DNA of 64,000 nucleotides from Oncomelania hupensis (GCA_036898135.1 CM072511.1:44034141-44098140), one strand, 5' to 3'; positions 10,682-22,615 are shown, counted from the first letter of the stretch. A program made the numbers and translations. Notes: generated by a model not told the origin, from the letters alone.

Positions 10682-12076
10682 CCCAACGTTTTCAGGCGTG
10701 TCGTAAGAGGCGACTAACCGGGGTGATGCCAGCACGGCATTACTGGGCGAAAGTCTTCAACACAGAAGTCACCGGCCAGGACAGAGGAACTTCACGTTAC
10801 TACAGGTTCAACGACCACGTGCTCGGGGCAAGGCAAGCCTCACTGTACTCATGGATTTCGGCTGTGGCCAACAGCCTGGAGAGGATTGGGTCTTTCTTGC
10901 CAAAGACACACTGTATGATGAAAAGAACCACTCACTCCATCCCGCATCGGTCGTCGCCCCGGTCACCAAGGACCGCACCTTCAGTTGGCCACCAGGAGGG
11001 AGGTGATAAGTGTGCTACCATGATGGACACCTTAGCAGGATCCGCGCGAAAGACAACATCGCCCCAGGATCCTGGAATGTCAGGACCTTAACTGCGGAGG
11101 GAAAATTAGAAGAATTGGCCCACGAGCTGAACCACTATCGATGGAACATTTTAAATATCAGCGAACTGCGCTGGAAAAGCCTAGATGAAAGAACGACCGA
11201 CAAATGCCACAAGCTTTATTTCAGCGGGAGAGATGACCGGCACGAACACGGCGTTGAATTCTTGGTCCACAAAAAAAATTATAGCTTGTTGTTGTTGTTG
11301 CACCAATTTTTAGATATATAGATTCCACAAAAAAAATTATAGCCACTGTCATGGGTTGCGCCCAGTCTCCATAGACTCATTACCATCTGAGAGCAGCCCC
11401 TTTCAAAATCACAATCATCAAGGCCTATGCCCCAACATCAGACTATGACGACAGCGAAATCGAGGATTTCTAAGAACATCTGAAGGCTTCCTTGACCAAG
11501 TGCCGAAGAAGGACATAGTCATAGTGCAAGGCGACTGGAATGCAAAGGTTGGCCAAGATGCGCACCACAACTGGGGAGACACATGTGGGCCCCACTGCAA
11601 CAAGGAGACAAATTGCAGGGTTCTGAGACCCTTGGAGATTGTCAAATACAACAGTCTGATACTGGCAAACACGCTTGGTCTCCACAAACAATCCAGACGA
11701 TTTACATGGCAAAGTCCTAGCGGATTGACTATAGCATGGTCATGACACGCTTCAGATCAAGCATCAACATTGGCAGAACACGCACTTTTCCAGGAGCAGA
11801 CATCGGAAATGACCACGATCTCGTGATGATGTCCTTCCTGCTCCACTTGAAGAGAGTAAACACAGCAAGGTGCACCAGACTGAAGTTCGAACATGACAAA
11901 CTGCAAGACCCGCAGGTGGTAGAAATATTCCAAGCCATAACTGGAGGGAAATTTGCACCACTGCTTATTTTGGGAGCTGGTGAAGTAGATGTCAACACCA
12001 TGACCACCACCTTCAACTCAGCTGTGAAAGATGCCCCACGGAGGTCCTTGGCAAACACCGCCAAAAGAAGAAGCAC
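10682..12076 (+). pseudogene. EN/RT-type LINE, long broken copy: endonuclease part
   Basis: This is the 5' and endonuclease half of a non-LTR retrotransposon. About 11084-11270 reads WNVRTL, GKLEEL, then YRWNILNISELRW and SGRDD, the typical start of an apurinic-type LINE endonuclease. About 11500-11700 reads VIVQGDWNAKVG and LANTLGLHKQSRRFTW. About 11736-12070 reads IGRTRTFPGADIG and a DHDLV motif, the conserved C-terminal part of the nuclease. Frames shift near 11275 and 11740, and stops occur near 11470. A 57-bp duplication-insertion (CCACAAAAAAAATTATAG at 11270 and 11327) breaks the first block. The element is then interrupted by a 1.6 kb LTR-like repeat at 12077. It is dead. In animal genomes this LINE type is often mislabelled as a craniofacial development protein. 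Confidence 0.85.
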
Positions 12077-13666
12077 TGTGACGGTGGGTCTATTGTTGCT
12101 GGGCTCTGCACAATGGAATGCTATTACCCCCTCGTCTATCGTCTGCGGGGATCGGCTAGTGTAATCACCCTATGACTAATCTTAATACATTTATAAGTTT
12201 AGCTCTGACAGTGTGCAGATAGGGTTATAGAGATAGGGAGAAAATGGTAAAAGATTCACTGGCACACTAGGTCTCACACGGCTATGAAACATAAGTAGTC
12301 CAGCCACTTGTTAACAGTAAATATCACACATTTATTTCCTCTACTCTATACATATAATTCTCTAAACACTCTATTAACTTAAATGTCCAAATTCACTTCG
12401 ACTAGTTCGCTCCTTGATGGGTCTATGCTGCTACTGTTCTTGATATTTGCTACTGTCTCATCACTGGGCTATTTGTTCTGGTTTGCCTAATGTTTGTTTT
12501 CAGGAGAGAGGACTACCGCACAGTCCTTCTAGATCAGTGTTAGTGCAATTCTTCTTGCACTTAGCTGATGGGTTGAGGTGTGGTGATGGTGTCTATAATA
12601 ATAATAATAGTACAACAGATTTATATAGCGTGGTACCCCAACAAGCATGGGCTCGCCAAGCTTTACAATGCACACAAAAAAGCAATAGTATTAAAACAAT
12701 ATAAAATATGTAAAACAAAAACATGCCTCCTTGGTTGTTAATTATCGGGCTATCGTAGCTCAGTGCTAGATGCTCCACTGCAGGCCGAATGTCGGGGTTG
12801 ACTCTTAGAGGTCTATCCCTGCCTCGGACCAACTAGCCTGCTCGTCTGCAAAACATAAGACGAGTTTCTGCAACGCCTTGTATACAAAGGTTGTGCAGAG
12901 CGTCTCACTGATGGCAGAAACAGCCCTCAGTTGAGATCGCATCCACTTATACAAACAAGGGACGAACAATCTTCTATGTCCGTGGTCCACTGGGATCTCC
13001 AACATAATTCCTATACATATACATATCATGGCTAAACTAAACACATGGAGAAGTAATTAACAATATACACATTCTCCGGTACAGCCACTGGTCTGCAATA
13101 ATACACATAGGAGAAACAACAGTTGGACAGTAGAGGCTACCTCGTGGTGCCGAAACCGGTCGCGTGTCCGCCACGTGGTCACGCTAAGTTTTACAAACAT
13201 TCACAATGATAAAACATGGCAAGACTTCACAAACACAATCCAACAATATCAATAATTCGCGATGAAACAAAAGCTTGATCATTTACCTCTTTGACAATGT
13301 CAGGCTGTGGCTATACTATAAATGATTTTCATTTTCACCCGTAACCTGCTTTAGTCTTTCTGAGAGAGATTTTTCCACGTGTCCGTCTCGGGTGAGCGTT
13401 AAACAAGGAATGACTACCTAGCCTTGTGCTCAGCCAAAGCCCGCGAAAATCTCGTGAGATCTGAGCGCGTTTATTGGAGGGTGGTGGCTATACGTCAGCG
13501 GGATGAGGTCACTGCCTACCTGAGCGAGCGTTAGCTTACACATGCTTAGCACACAACTGACTTGTGTCGTCTGCTAGGCAGCAACTTTACGTTACCCAGG
13601 CCAAAACAGGCTGAACTAGTTAAGGCGAGAAGCCTTAGTGCAGGGTCTAAATAGCCTCTTGTCACA
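12077..13666 (+). mobile_element. 1.6 kb LTR-like repeat inserted in the LINE
   Basis: It starts TGTGACGG and ends TTGTCACA, so the tips are a short TG...CA inverted repeat as in LTRs. The first half matches 3665-4466. The LINE reading resumes directly after it (CACATGAACTTGTGGACC), which proves it is an insertion. The flanking bases (CAC before, ATCAC after) fit a short target duplication if about 8 bp of LINE were lost on the left. A solo LTR is the simplest reading, but a non-autonomous TIR transposon is possible because the first 20 bp and the last 25 bp are loosely inverted repeats. No ORF or primer-binding site is seen. A SINE tail is nested at 12591-12690. Confidence 0.65.
12591..12690 (-). 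repeat. SINE 3' end with (ATT)n tail
   Basis: Read on the minus strand, it goes GTAAAGCTTGGCGAGCCC..., then CGCTATATAAATCTGTTGTA, then an ATT run. The same tail occurs on the plus strand at 18345-18417. This block is absent from the corresponding place in the copy at 3665, so it inserted after the two copies separated. Confidence 0.65.
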
Positions 13667-15249
13667 ATCACACATGAACTTGTGGACCTTTGTGATAAAC
13701 GAAGAGAGAAGAAAAAGAAAAAAGAACATCTCACTGGGAGCTGAGCTGAAGCCTACCGAAAAATCAACAATTACATTCGAAAAAGCATACGCAAAGCAAA
13801 GAATAACTGGATAGAAGATCAATGCCAGGAAATAGAATTAACAGTCAGAACAAGAAAAACAGAAAGAAGGCCTATAAGGCTGTGAAGCGGCTGACAAGTG
13901 TTAAACAGCCCAAGGTCTCCACGATCCAAAGCAAGTCTGGTATATGCCTTACAGAAGAACAAAAAGTCTTGGATAGATGGACAGAGTACTGCTCTAATCA
14001 TAGCTGAAGATCAGGCAGGATTCATGGTAGCGCGAAGTACCACTGAATAGAGTTTCAACCTCAGAATAATATGCGAGAAATACCTCCAGCATCAACATCT
14101 ATATCATGTGTTCGTAGAAAAAAAGCGTTTGACCTAGTCTGGCATGCAGCTCTGTGGGCAACCATGAGAGTGTACAACATCAACCCTAAAATTATTGAAC
14201 GCATCAAAAGCCTGTATGACAAGGCTACCGTGAAATCCTCCACAACAGCACCATCGTGAAATGGTTCAGAACAACAATCGGTGTGCGTCAAGGATGCCTA
14301 CTCTCTCCAACACTCTTCAACATCTTCATAGCGCGCATCATGTCAAATGCCCTTGCAGATCACGATGACATAGTCCGCACAGGGGGTAAAGCAATCTCCA
14401 ACCTCCGTTTTGCATATGACATTGATGGGTTGGCTGGAGAGGAACAAGAACTTGAACAACTGGTACAGATGCTTGACACCACATCCAGAGCCTATGGAAT
14501 GAAAATAAGTGCAGAGAAGACCAAAATGATGACCAACAGCACCAATGGTATCAACATGGACATCAAAGTCCAAGGCCAATCCCTCAACACAGTGCATAGC
14601 TTCAAATATTTAGGAGCCATTGTATCATACAATTGGTCCCGACTGAAAGTCCTCTTCAGGATCGCACAAACAACAGCGGCCCTGACAAGGTTGAAGCCCA
14701 TTTGGAAAGACATGACTATCAGTCTACATTCCAAGGTAAAGCTGCTGCGCTCCATTGCCATCTCCATCTTCCTATACGCTTTCGAAACATGGACCCTCAC
14801 AGCAGATCTACAACAAAGAATACACAGCATACAGTTGAGGTACTATAGAAGACTTCTATGCATTTTTTATAGCCAGTACATCACTAACAACGAAGTCCGA
14901 CAGATCATCACACAAGCCATTAGATAACACGACGACCTGCTCACAGTGGTCCAGAGGACCTAATGCTATTATCCTATTAAAGGTTTCGACTTCGACTTCG
15001 AAGAAACGGAAACTCCGATGGTCACCAGAGCATCAGGCCTTGCAAAGCACTGTGCAAGGACGCAGAAGAAGAGGGAGAGAAAAAAATAGGTGGGAGGACA
15101 ACATTCGAGAATGGACTGGTTTGACATTGTGCGAAGCCATGAGAGTTGCTGAGGACAGAGAAAGATGGAGTACGCTGGTTAAACGATCATCTGTGGTGCC
15201 CCATCGACCTTCGAGTTAGGGGATAGGATAGGATAGGATAGAATAGGAT
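13667..15249 (+). pseudogene. EN/RT-type LINE, long broken copy: RT part and tail
   Basis: This is the continuation of the LINE after the inserted repeat. Visible pieces are INEER...KKEHLTGS (about 13690), EDQAGFMVARSTTE (about 14005), KKAFDLVWHAALW, then GVRQGCLLSPTLFNIF (14280) and RFAYDIDGLAGEE (about 14405). The catalytic FADD box reads FAYD, so the first catalytic Asp is lost. The finger region between about 13990 and 14010 is internally deleted. Past the RT are the YLGA and YRRLLCI segments, the C-terminal REW and LVKRSSVV stretch, and the GGATA pentamer tail at 15217-15249. There are stops, frameshifts and a roughly 45-bp insertion near 14955. The 62..223-codon frames in it are remnants, not functional proteins. 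Confidence 0.88.
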
Positions 15250-15426
15250 ATGAAAGTGACAGTGGTTGAATTTCCGTTCAGTAAATAAAAGTATTCTTTA
15301 AAGTCCTCAGAGCGTTTAAAGTTAGATAACGTGACAGTTGTTGACTTCTAACCGACCGACTTTTACAGCTTCTAAAAGGCCATTGTCAGTTATGTGTAAG
15401 CGCTAGTCTCAGAGGAGGCGGGACTG

Positions 15427-15955
15427 AAAAATTGCTATCAGTGCTGGTTCAACAAACACACACACACACACACACACCGCCCACATACACACGCACACAC
15501 ACATTCACACTCACATAGTGTTCAAATATTTTAGTATAGTAAAGTATAGTATAGTATAGTATAGTATAGTATAGTATAGTATAGTATAGTATAGTATAGT
15601 ATAGTATAGTATAGTATAGTATTGTATAGTATAGTATAGTATAATGCATCATAGACTGTAACTTTATGGTACCCAGTTATAGTATAGTTGTATAGTATAG
15701 TCAGTTATAGTATAGTATAGTCTAGTATAGTATAGTATAGTATACGAAAAATTGCTATCATGCTGGTTCAACATACACACACACACACTACACACAAGCC
15801 GCCCACATACACACGCACACACACATTTCACACTCACATAGTGTCAAATATTTTAGTATAGTATAGTATAGTATAGTATAGTATAGTATAGTATAGTATA
15901 GTATAGTATAGTATAGTATAGTGCATCATAGACTGTAACTTTGTGGTCCCCAGCT
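15427..15955. repeat. Tandem duplication carrying CA and TATAG arrays
   Basis: The unit GAAAAATTGCTATCA... - CA tract - CCGCCCACATACACACGC - ATATTTTAGTATAG array - GCATCATAGACTGTAACTTT occurs at about 15427-15672 and again at 15743-15955. The pentamer TATAG arrays lie at 15531-15650, 15680-15744 and 15853-15921. Open frames here are Tyr-Thr-Ile-Leu repeats on the minus strand and not genes. Confidence 0.85.
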
Positions 15956-16404
15956 GACGGGCTTTTAGAGAGTCCTCGTAGGCCGGAATGATTTTGATTT
16001 CTCCTCTTCACATATAGTAAGTAGGTGGCTGCACGGCTAAAGCAGGCTTTTGTTTTTAACAAGTAGAAGCACTAGTTTGTTTCCACTACTCCTAAATCTT
16101 TCCTAAAGATTGATTGTTTTACGTGGCAAAGGAGTTGTGTATAGTATAACATCAATGGTGGAGCAGCAAAGCAAGCCTACAGATAGATTAGTTTTACCCT
16201 GGGTCCCCGGGTGTTTGTCTTTGATTGATTCTCCTATCCGTAGCAGCTAGAGAGACAAACTGCTGTGTTTGTCTTTCAGAGAGATAAATGCCTCTGTACA
16301 ACTAGGTAGCAGATTTGTTGGAGTTCAAATTCAATATTTTGACATTCGCTGTAAAGACATTCGCTTCTTTGTGCAAAAACTCAGCAGCTACGCATGCTCT
16401 GAAT

Positions 16405-16500
<96 letters not shown>

Positions 16501-18127
16501 GCCTTTTCATTTAAAATTCAATAGTGTGGCATTCTCTGTAACGACATTCGTTCCTTTTTGCGAAAACTCAGCATGCCCTGGATGTAGTAACGATGCTAGT
16601 TTTAGCATATTTATTTAAAGTGCGTCTGACGTCTGGATCAGAATTGCACACACATTTATAAAGGGTCAAACTTCACAAATACGAAATGATTCCCCCCCCC
16701 CCCCCCCCCCCGCTTATAAGTCTAACACTAATAATTTCTAATCTAATATTAGGAAAAATTGAATCCCTAAGCTTAGAGTCCGCCCGTTCAAAAAGGGTCG
16801 TCTACTCTGGCAGGACATGGTTTAGAATAGAGGCTAGGCACGGGTGCCCAAACTGATTAACCCAGCGGTGCTTGCTCCAGGGCGTTGTTGTGACTTTAAT
16901 TAAGCGGAATGTTGTGTTTCCCGAGGCGCAATGGCTGAATCGAGAAGCCCTTTTGCTAGACTCGCGAGTGGACATTATCGAAGAACCGTTTACACGCTTA
17001 CTTGAGAGCTTTCACAGGATTAATACACTTTCCTATGATCATGCTATCTTATAGACTAGTATAAACGTTTGAAACCATATGAAGATAGTGTATTCTGCTC
17101 CTTTCATTCATTCTTTCGTGCGGTCAAAAGCAATACTTTCGTGTATTCTGGATGCTTTGTCTGAAACAATTATAAAACAATATGGTGACATAATTCTGAA
17201 ATACGGCAGCATTATTTCCTGGCGAAGACAGTAAATCACAACATTCTTAATAATCAGTATACTCGTATACATTCTAGAGGTGAATTATTCTGCCTATTAT
17301 TAATGAATTGTGCTAGCGAAACTTTACACTGTATTCGGGATGCTTTGACAGGTTGTCTTTTGATGCTCGTTTAGTAGGTGTAGCTGTTTAAATTTAGTGT
17401 GGGGATTATGCAGGAAGTAGTTATGAATAGCGGTGACCAAATTGGTGAAAAGTAAGGACCAGTAAAGACCAGCCTAACTGGTATCTATTGTACAAATAAT
17501 AACGATATTCGCGTGATCAGTGATATTCATGCAGTTTAGAATACTCTTCAATAGGCGATGTCTTAATACAATGTCGTTACTGAAAACTGATACAACTATA
17601 GAAACAGGAATTTGCATTTATTTTTTTTAAATTATATTGTAAAAGCATGACCTATATATTCATCCTTCGATACCAAGAAAGATAATAATGAGAATTTCTT
17701 TCGCCATCTAAGATCGGATCACAGTTTGCTGTTCGGAGTTCAAAGCTGCGCTAAATATTAATATTTCTTAAAACCTGATACAGATCACTTTGCTGCTTAA
17801 AGTGGATTTTGTTCATTTGTTTCTCTGGAAAGTTCAGCCAAAACCTCTATCATAAACTGTTGCTTGAAATTTATAAAACAATAGTCTAGTTTTGAAATGG
17901 ATTCTGCGTTAACATCCTCCCCGCTCTCCCCTCTCCCGTTTAGACAGCACGGCTATTTATGGGTTTGATTTGCAGCAAAAACATGATAAAAGGATACTAT
18001 CGTGATAATTCAGAAGACGTGGAAAGAGAAAATAGAAGAAGTACAAGTGCTGAACCTAACCGGGCAGAGTTCCCTCGCGTGCTGCCTCTCTCAAACGCTC
18101 ACTCACTTACTCACTCACACACACACG

Positions 18128-18162
<35 letters not shown>

Positions 18163-18344
18163 TTGCTATTCTACTTTCTGTCTTTTTTGTCATTTGTGTA
18201 CATAGTTGTAAATAGTATATTTTTGTCTTTTTTGTAATTTATGTACATAACTGTAAATAGTCTGTACCTTTACTGTCCCGTCTTTTGGTGTATTGTAGCA
18301 ATAGTGATGTTTCATTGAGTGCATGTATTTATATGTTATGACTA
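15956..18344. other. Non-coding stretch with TC, C and CA tracts
   Basis: It contains a (TC)n run of about 90 bp at 16410-16499, a run of about 20 C at 16692-16711 and a CA run at 18118-18160. The remainder (about 16720-18060) is AT-rich unique-looking sequence. I see no gene, RNA or recognisable element in it. Confidence 0.7.
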
Positions 18345-18417
18345 TGTAAAGCGTGGTGAGTCTGGTCATAGGCTGGAGTACCCGCTATATAAAAATCCGT
18401 TATTATTATTATTATTA
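18345..18417 (+). repeat. SINE 3' end with (ATT)n tail
   Basis: GTAAAGCGTGGTGAGTCTGG...CCCGCTATATAAAAATCCGT then a TTA run. It is the same tail type as the minus-strand copy at 12591-12690. No tRNA-like head is visible upstream, so this is a 3' fragment. Confidence 0.6.
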
Positions 18418-18537
18418 CACACACACACACACACACGCACTGTATTTCAGGCAATAAAGAAGGAACAACAAGGGAGAAGAAGTTGGAGGACAAGGCGGAA
18501 GAGGAGGATTATGAAGATACTATTCCCGGATTTTAAA

Positions 18538-18803
18538 GATCCTATCCTATCCTATCCCATAACTCGGAGGTCGTAGGGGCACCACAGATGATCGTTTAAC
18601 CAGCGTACTCCATCTTTCCCTGTCCTCAGCAGCCTTGATTGTTTCGCTCAGTGTCAAACCAGTCCATTCTCGAATGTTGTCCTCCCACCTCTTTTTAGGT
18701 CTCCCTCTTCTTCTACCTCCTTGCACTGTGCCTTGCAGGATGGTTTTTGCAAGACATGATGATCTGGTGACGTGGCCATACCATCGGAGTTTACGTTTTA
18801 CAT
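18538..18803 (-). pseudogene. EN/RT-type LINE, 3' fragment
   Basis: A minus-strand 3' end of the same LINE as 10682-15249. It has the ATCCT tail complement at 18538-18558, then the codons for the C-terminal LVKRSSVV...WTGLTLSE and RGRPKKRWEDN-like region in reverse order. It ends abruptly near 18803 because the 5' part is truncated. Confidence 0.82.
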
Positions 18804-18959
18804 GTTAAAGATACCTACGATCATTTCCTAGGGGATGAGGGCCAGTTACATAAACGCGACGATTGAGGTGTTAGACGATGTAGCTCAGAATGTAGTGTGG
18901 CGCCTCGGACGGTTTTGAGTTAGATTCCGTATCCACCAGCGCCTAGAGCACCTCTTGAA

Positions 18960-19047
18960 CTTGAAATCCCTCCAGTAGTTTGGGAGAAAAAAGGAATAGG
19001 ACAAACAAAAATTACGACGTCACCATGATGACGTACTACGAGAGAGA

Positions 19048-19084
<37 letters not shown>

Positions 19085-19445
19085 GGGGGAGGGAGAGAGA
19101 GGGAGAAGTTCTGACTAAGGCTCAATGCATCTGTATGGTCTAATGTTATACTAATTTCAAAGGAAATTGAAAATTTTTTTTTTTAAAGATGTCATTATCA
19201 CTCGATTTGCATAAGGCGGGATTTACATTGGAGGTTATAGGAAAGTCTAAGTATATACCACAGGCGAACCAAATCTCTCCAGTAGTTTGGGAGAAAATAA
19301 GAACAGAAAAACAAAACAAATTATGAGGTCACCATGATGACGTCACACACTGACGTCACTCAATATAGCATAGTTTCGTTTAAGGTTCAAGGCATCAGAT
19401 CTGTACACTCTAATTACATAGGCAGTTATGACATCACTCAATATG
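18960..19445. repeat. Diverged tandem repeat of about 300 bp with CRE-like octamers
   Basis: CTCCAGTAGTTTGGGAGAAA and TCACCATGATGACG occur at about 18970-19035 and again at about 19275-19345, followed in both by related ...GGCTCAATGCATC / GGTTCAAGGCATC blocks. The second unit contains two perfect TGACGTCA octamers at 19338-19345 and 19351-19358. A GA tract lies at 19041-19080. Confidence 0.6.
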
Positions 19446-19538
19446 CATACAGTTTTTTTCTCATCTGGTTAGGTTTGCTATTTCCAAACTAAAGCTTTGA
19501 GCCTGATTGATTTGGGGAAAGGCGCGTATATAGCATCC

Positions 19539-19539
<1 letters not shown>

Positions 19540-19630
<91 letters not shown>
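19540..19630. repeat. (ATT)n microsatellite
   Basis: About 30 uninterrupted ATT units. It is preceded by GGCGCGTATATAGCATCCAG, which resembles the SINE tail GCTATATAAATCC and suggests it grew from a retroposon tail. Open frames (Ile or Asn runs) are artefacts. The stretch 19631-20565 holds no recognised feature. Confidence 0.93.
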
Positions 19631-20565
19631 ATACCAAGTTTCAAAGAGAAAAATGCGCAAATATCACCACTGGACGCCGGACTCCAGACGGACGAACATA
19701 GCCAAAAACAATAGCTCCCGAGCTGAGCTTGAAGCTCCGGAACTAAAATCACACACATTTCACTACAAGATTCATCTGGAGTTAAAGGCTAACGGAGGAA
19801 TACACTGAAACCGAAACAATAATTTGCATCAATAATAGTCAAAAAGAATACGCAATACGCTCAAAAGTTTTCAACAAATGTGACCCTGGTTCAGCTTTCA
19901 TGATTAGAGGATTTAAGACTTAGACAGACTTAGGTATTTTGGACTACACTCCATACGTAAACGTAGAATATCCCAGTTTTAAAAATTCATACTGGTATTG
20001 ACGACCTAAATTGAAGTGACTTTTTGGCAGCACCGTTTTGTGACATAACCCGAAACTCTGAGGGGAACATCTTTGTACAACATTACAGTACTAACCTGCG
20101 GAAGTTTAGTTTTTTAACATAGTTCTTACTTTGGGGAATGATTTACCAGTTTCATGTTCTTAAGCACTTAACATACATTCTTTTACAACAATAGTTAGAT
20201 GAATTTTCAACATTTAAAGAGTTTTTCCATAGCTATGATGAATGATTCGGGGGAACATTTGCATGCATAACAAATCCATAAAGTAATAGGCAATGTTCTT
20301 ACATGGCTTAAACCATAAACAAGCGAGTTCTTGTCTGTGAGAGCAAACAGCTTGACCTGATGAGCGAATGTATAGGTTGGTACGAAATTGCATAATCCTC
20401 TCTGGAACACTCTTTGAGTCAAATCTATTTGCCCCTGACGAGAATCGTTTTGTCTTGACTTTCAAACCACGGAACCGATTAATCAGATGCTTTTTATCTA
20501 TGAACTAACTTCCCGTTTTGCAAATATAATGCTTATCGGCGATCATTTTGTGGAGTTTTGATATA

Positions 20566-20898
20566 TTTTATTTTATTTTAATTTATCATTCTTATATAGC
20601 TCATTTTAGCCCAAAATCTGCTCACTCCGCTAGCCGCTAGAGGATCTAACTCAAGCCTCCCGGGGCGCTCACTTTTTGCCTAAGACGCACAGTCTGACGC
20701 TCAGACGACTGAGCACAATCTCAGGCAACCGGGTATGGGGAAGAGGGGATAACTATACACTGAAGCAACCAACACACTAACAGCAACAGTAAGATAGCTA
20801 GTGCTCACAGCCAGTGTTTATGTCCGGGCCACCGGGAATCGAACAACCGCAACCTTTTTAACACGAGCTCGACGCTCTATCAACTGAGCTATCCCGCG
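20566..20898 (-). mobile_element. tRNA-headed SINE
   Basis: The minus-strand head, reading from 20898 leftwards, is CGGGATAGCTCAGTTGATAG (A box) followed by TGTTCGATTCCCGG (B box). The body contains TGTGCTCAGTCGTCTGAG and a 3' end of AT-rich TTTTATTTTA repeats at 20566-20590. The body is shared with the SINE at 26281-26735 (ACTGAGCACAATC, CTAACTCAAGCC). The tRNA-like part does not fold cleanly, so it is not a tRNA gene. The sequence 20899-21987 after it is unique-looking and empty of recognised features. Confidence 0.78.
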
Positions 20899-21987
20899 GT
20901 TTGGCAGGCAGCGATTATCATGGCCATAGTTCAGAACTGAATCGTGTACTTTATTCTGATTTTTTTGTGGATTAAATCAAATTAATGGGGTTGGGTTACA
21001 ACTGAAAGAGTAACTTGAAGTGAGCTGCGTTACTGTTAATAGTGTACATCAAGGAAGAATTTAATACCAATCATGCAAAGCTTAAAACTTTTTTTTTTAA
21101 AACACATCAAGTATTATTTCCATTTACTTTCATGCCTCCATAAATACCTCGCTCGCTAAGGATTAGCATCGGCCTTGCTGCAAAAGTACGTCCAGCATTT
21201 GAGGATTTTCACCATCAGTTACCAAAACAATGAAATAAATACAATAAATTTAAAAACTATAACAAGAAATTGTAACGCTCATTTGCTTGGTCGGTCGTCC
21301 GCATGCCTTGTTCCACTTCAGGCATCGAAATAGATAATTGTACTTTCCAGGCTTGACAAATAGAATAAACTGTATCCCTCTACATCTCTCAGGATGTCAG
21401 TTTTGCATGTTCCCTATGCACAACGCTTTACTGTCTGCGTCCTTTGCATAAGGCAGAATATGGCCGAGTCACCAAGCCAAGAGGGGTAACTCTAACGAGC
21501 TAGCACTAGGACTATTTAAGGAATAGGCCTATTAAACTGGTCAAACTTAAGAAAGGGCATTCGCAAAGGCTTCAATTCAATGGCCTATTTTTGTCCCCAA
21601 ACTACTACTACTAGAAATGCTGCTACAATGTATCTTCACAATTATTAAAGTATTGATTACGCAAGAAAACCCGAGCCCTACTTTTAAAAAAACCCACCTT
21701 ACTTGCTGGAAATAAAGGTAATTAAAACAGGCAAACAACTTCAGTTCAAAAATGTTAAAAAAAAACCACGTTTTTACGAATCGCAAATAGAGATTCTACT
21801 ACATCAAGTTCAGAGTGGTGGAAATACCGTCTAAAGAGTCATTAAATAAAAAAAGTACATTTCCATGAGAAAAGTCTGCTATCATCACAGAGAATCCAAA
21901 CCATGTCGCTGTTGAATAAACGATCGATAGTGATACTATTATGTAAATTCTGCAATCCCAAAGATAATGCAAAATAAAAGATGCGCC

Positions 21988-22550
21988 ATCCTATCCTATC
22001 CTATCCTATCCTATCCTATCCTATCCTATCCTATCCTATCCTATCCTATCCTATCCTCTTTCTCGAAAGTCGTTCGGACACAACAGATGATCGTTTAACC
22101 AGTGTACTCCATCTTTCTCTGCCCTCAGCAACCCTCATGGCTTCGCTCAATAACAAGCCAGTCCATTCTCGAATATTGTCCTCCCACCTCTTTTTTGTCT
22201 CCCTCTTCTTCTGCCTCCTTGCACCGTGCCTTTTAGGGTGGTCTTTGCAAGACTTGATGCTCTGGTGACGTGGTCATACCATCGGAGTTTCAGTTTTTTT
22301 TACCACTGTGAGCATGTCATCGTGTTGTCCGATGGCTTGTGTGATGATCTGTCGGACTTCTTCCTTGGTGATGTGCTGGGTATAGGAAATGCCCAGAAGT
22401 CTTCTGTAGCACCTCATCTTCATGCTTTTTATTCTGCGTTGTAGGTCTGCTGTGAGGGTCCATCTTTCACAAGAATATAGGTAAAATGGAGGTGACAAGA
22501 GAGCCCAGCAACCTTACCTTGGCGTGTAGACTGATGGCCTTGTCTTGTCT
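21988..22550 (-). pseudogene. EN/RT-type LINE, 3' fragment with long ATCCT tail
   Basis: A minus-strand 3' end of the EN/RT-type LINE. The tail, 14 pentamers in ATCCT phase, is at 21988-22057. The C-terminal codons follow, with one clear block reading SCERWTLTADLQRRIKSM and RCYRRLLGISYTQHITKEE (about 22300-22490). The 5' end is truncated at about 22550. It carries several frameshifts relative to the copy at 27829. Confidence 0.85.
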
Positions 22551-22615
22551 TGTCAAACCTAGACTATCGTGTATCTATAAACTAAGAAATGTTTCTGCGG
22601 TATTAATTGAAATAA

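Noticed and set aside
10723..11091. 122-codon frame upstream of the endonuclease
   Set aside because: It overlaps the 5' part of the broken LINE and does not join the endonuclease frame. It could be a 5' UTR or ORF1 trace, but nothing supports a protein.
15531..15921. CRISPR-like direct repeat array
   Set aside because: These are 5-bp units without unique spacers, a simple pentanucleotide microsatellite.
16920..16985. tRNA-like segment (GCAATGGCTGAATCGAG)
   Set aside because: No B box and no stems. Resemblance is limited to one arm.
18868..18945. tRNA-like segment (GATGTAGCTCAGAATGTAG ... GAGTTAGATTCC)
   Set aside because: It has weak A/B-box resemblance only, with no supporting body repeat or duplication. 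It may be an old SINE but is not supportable.
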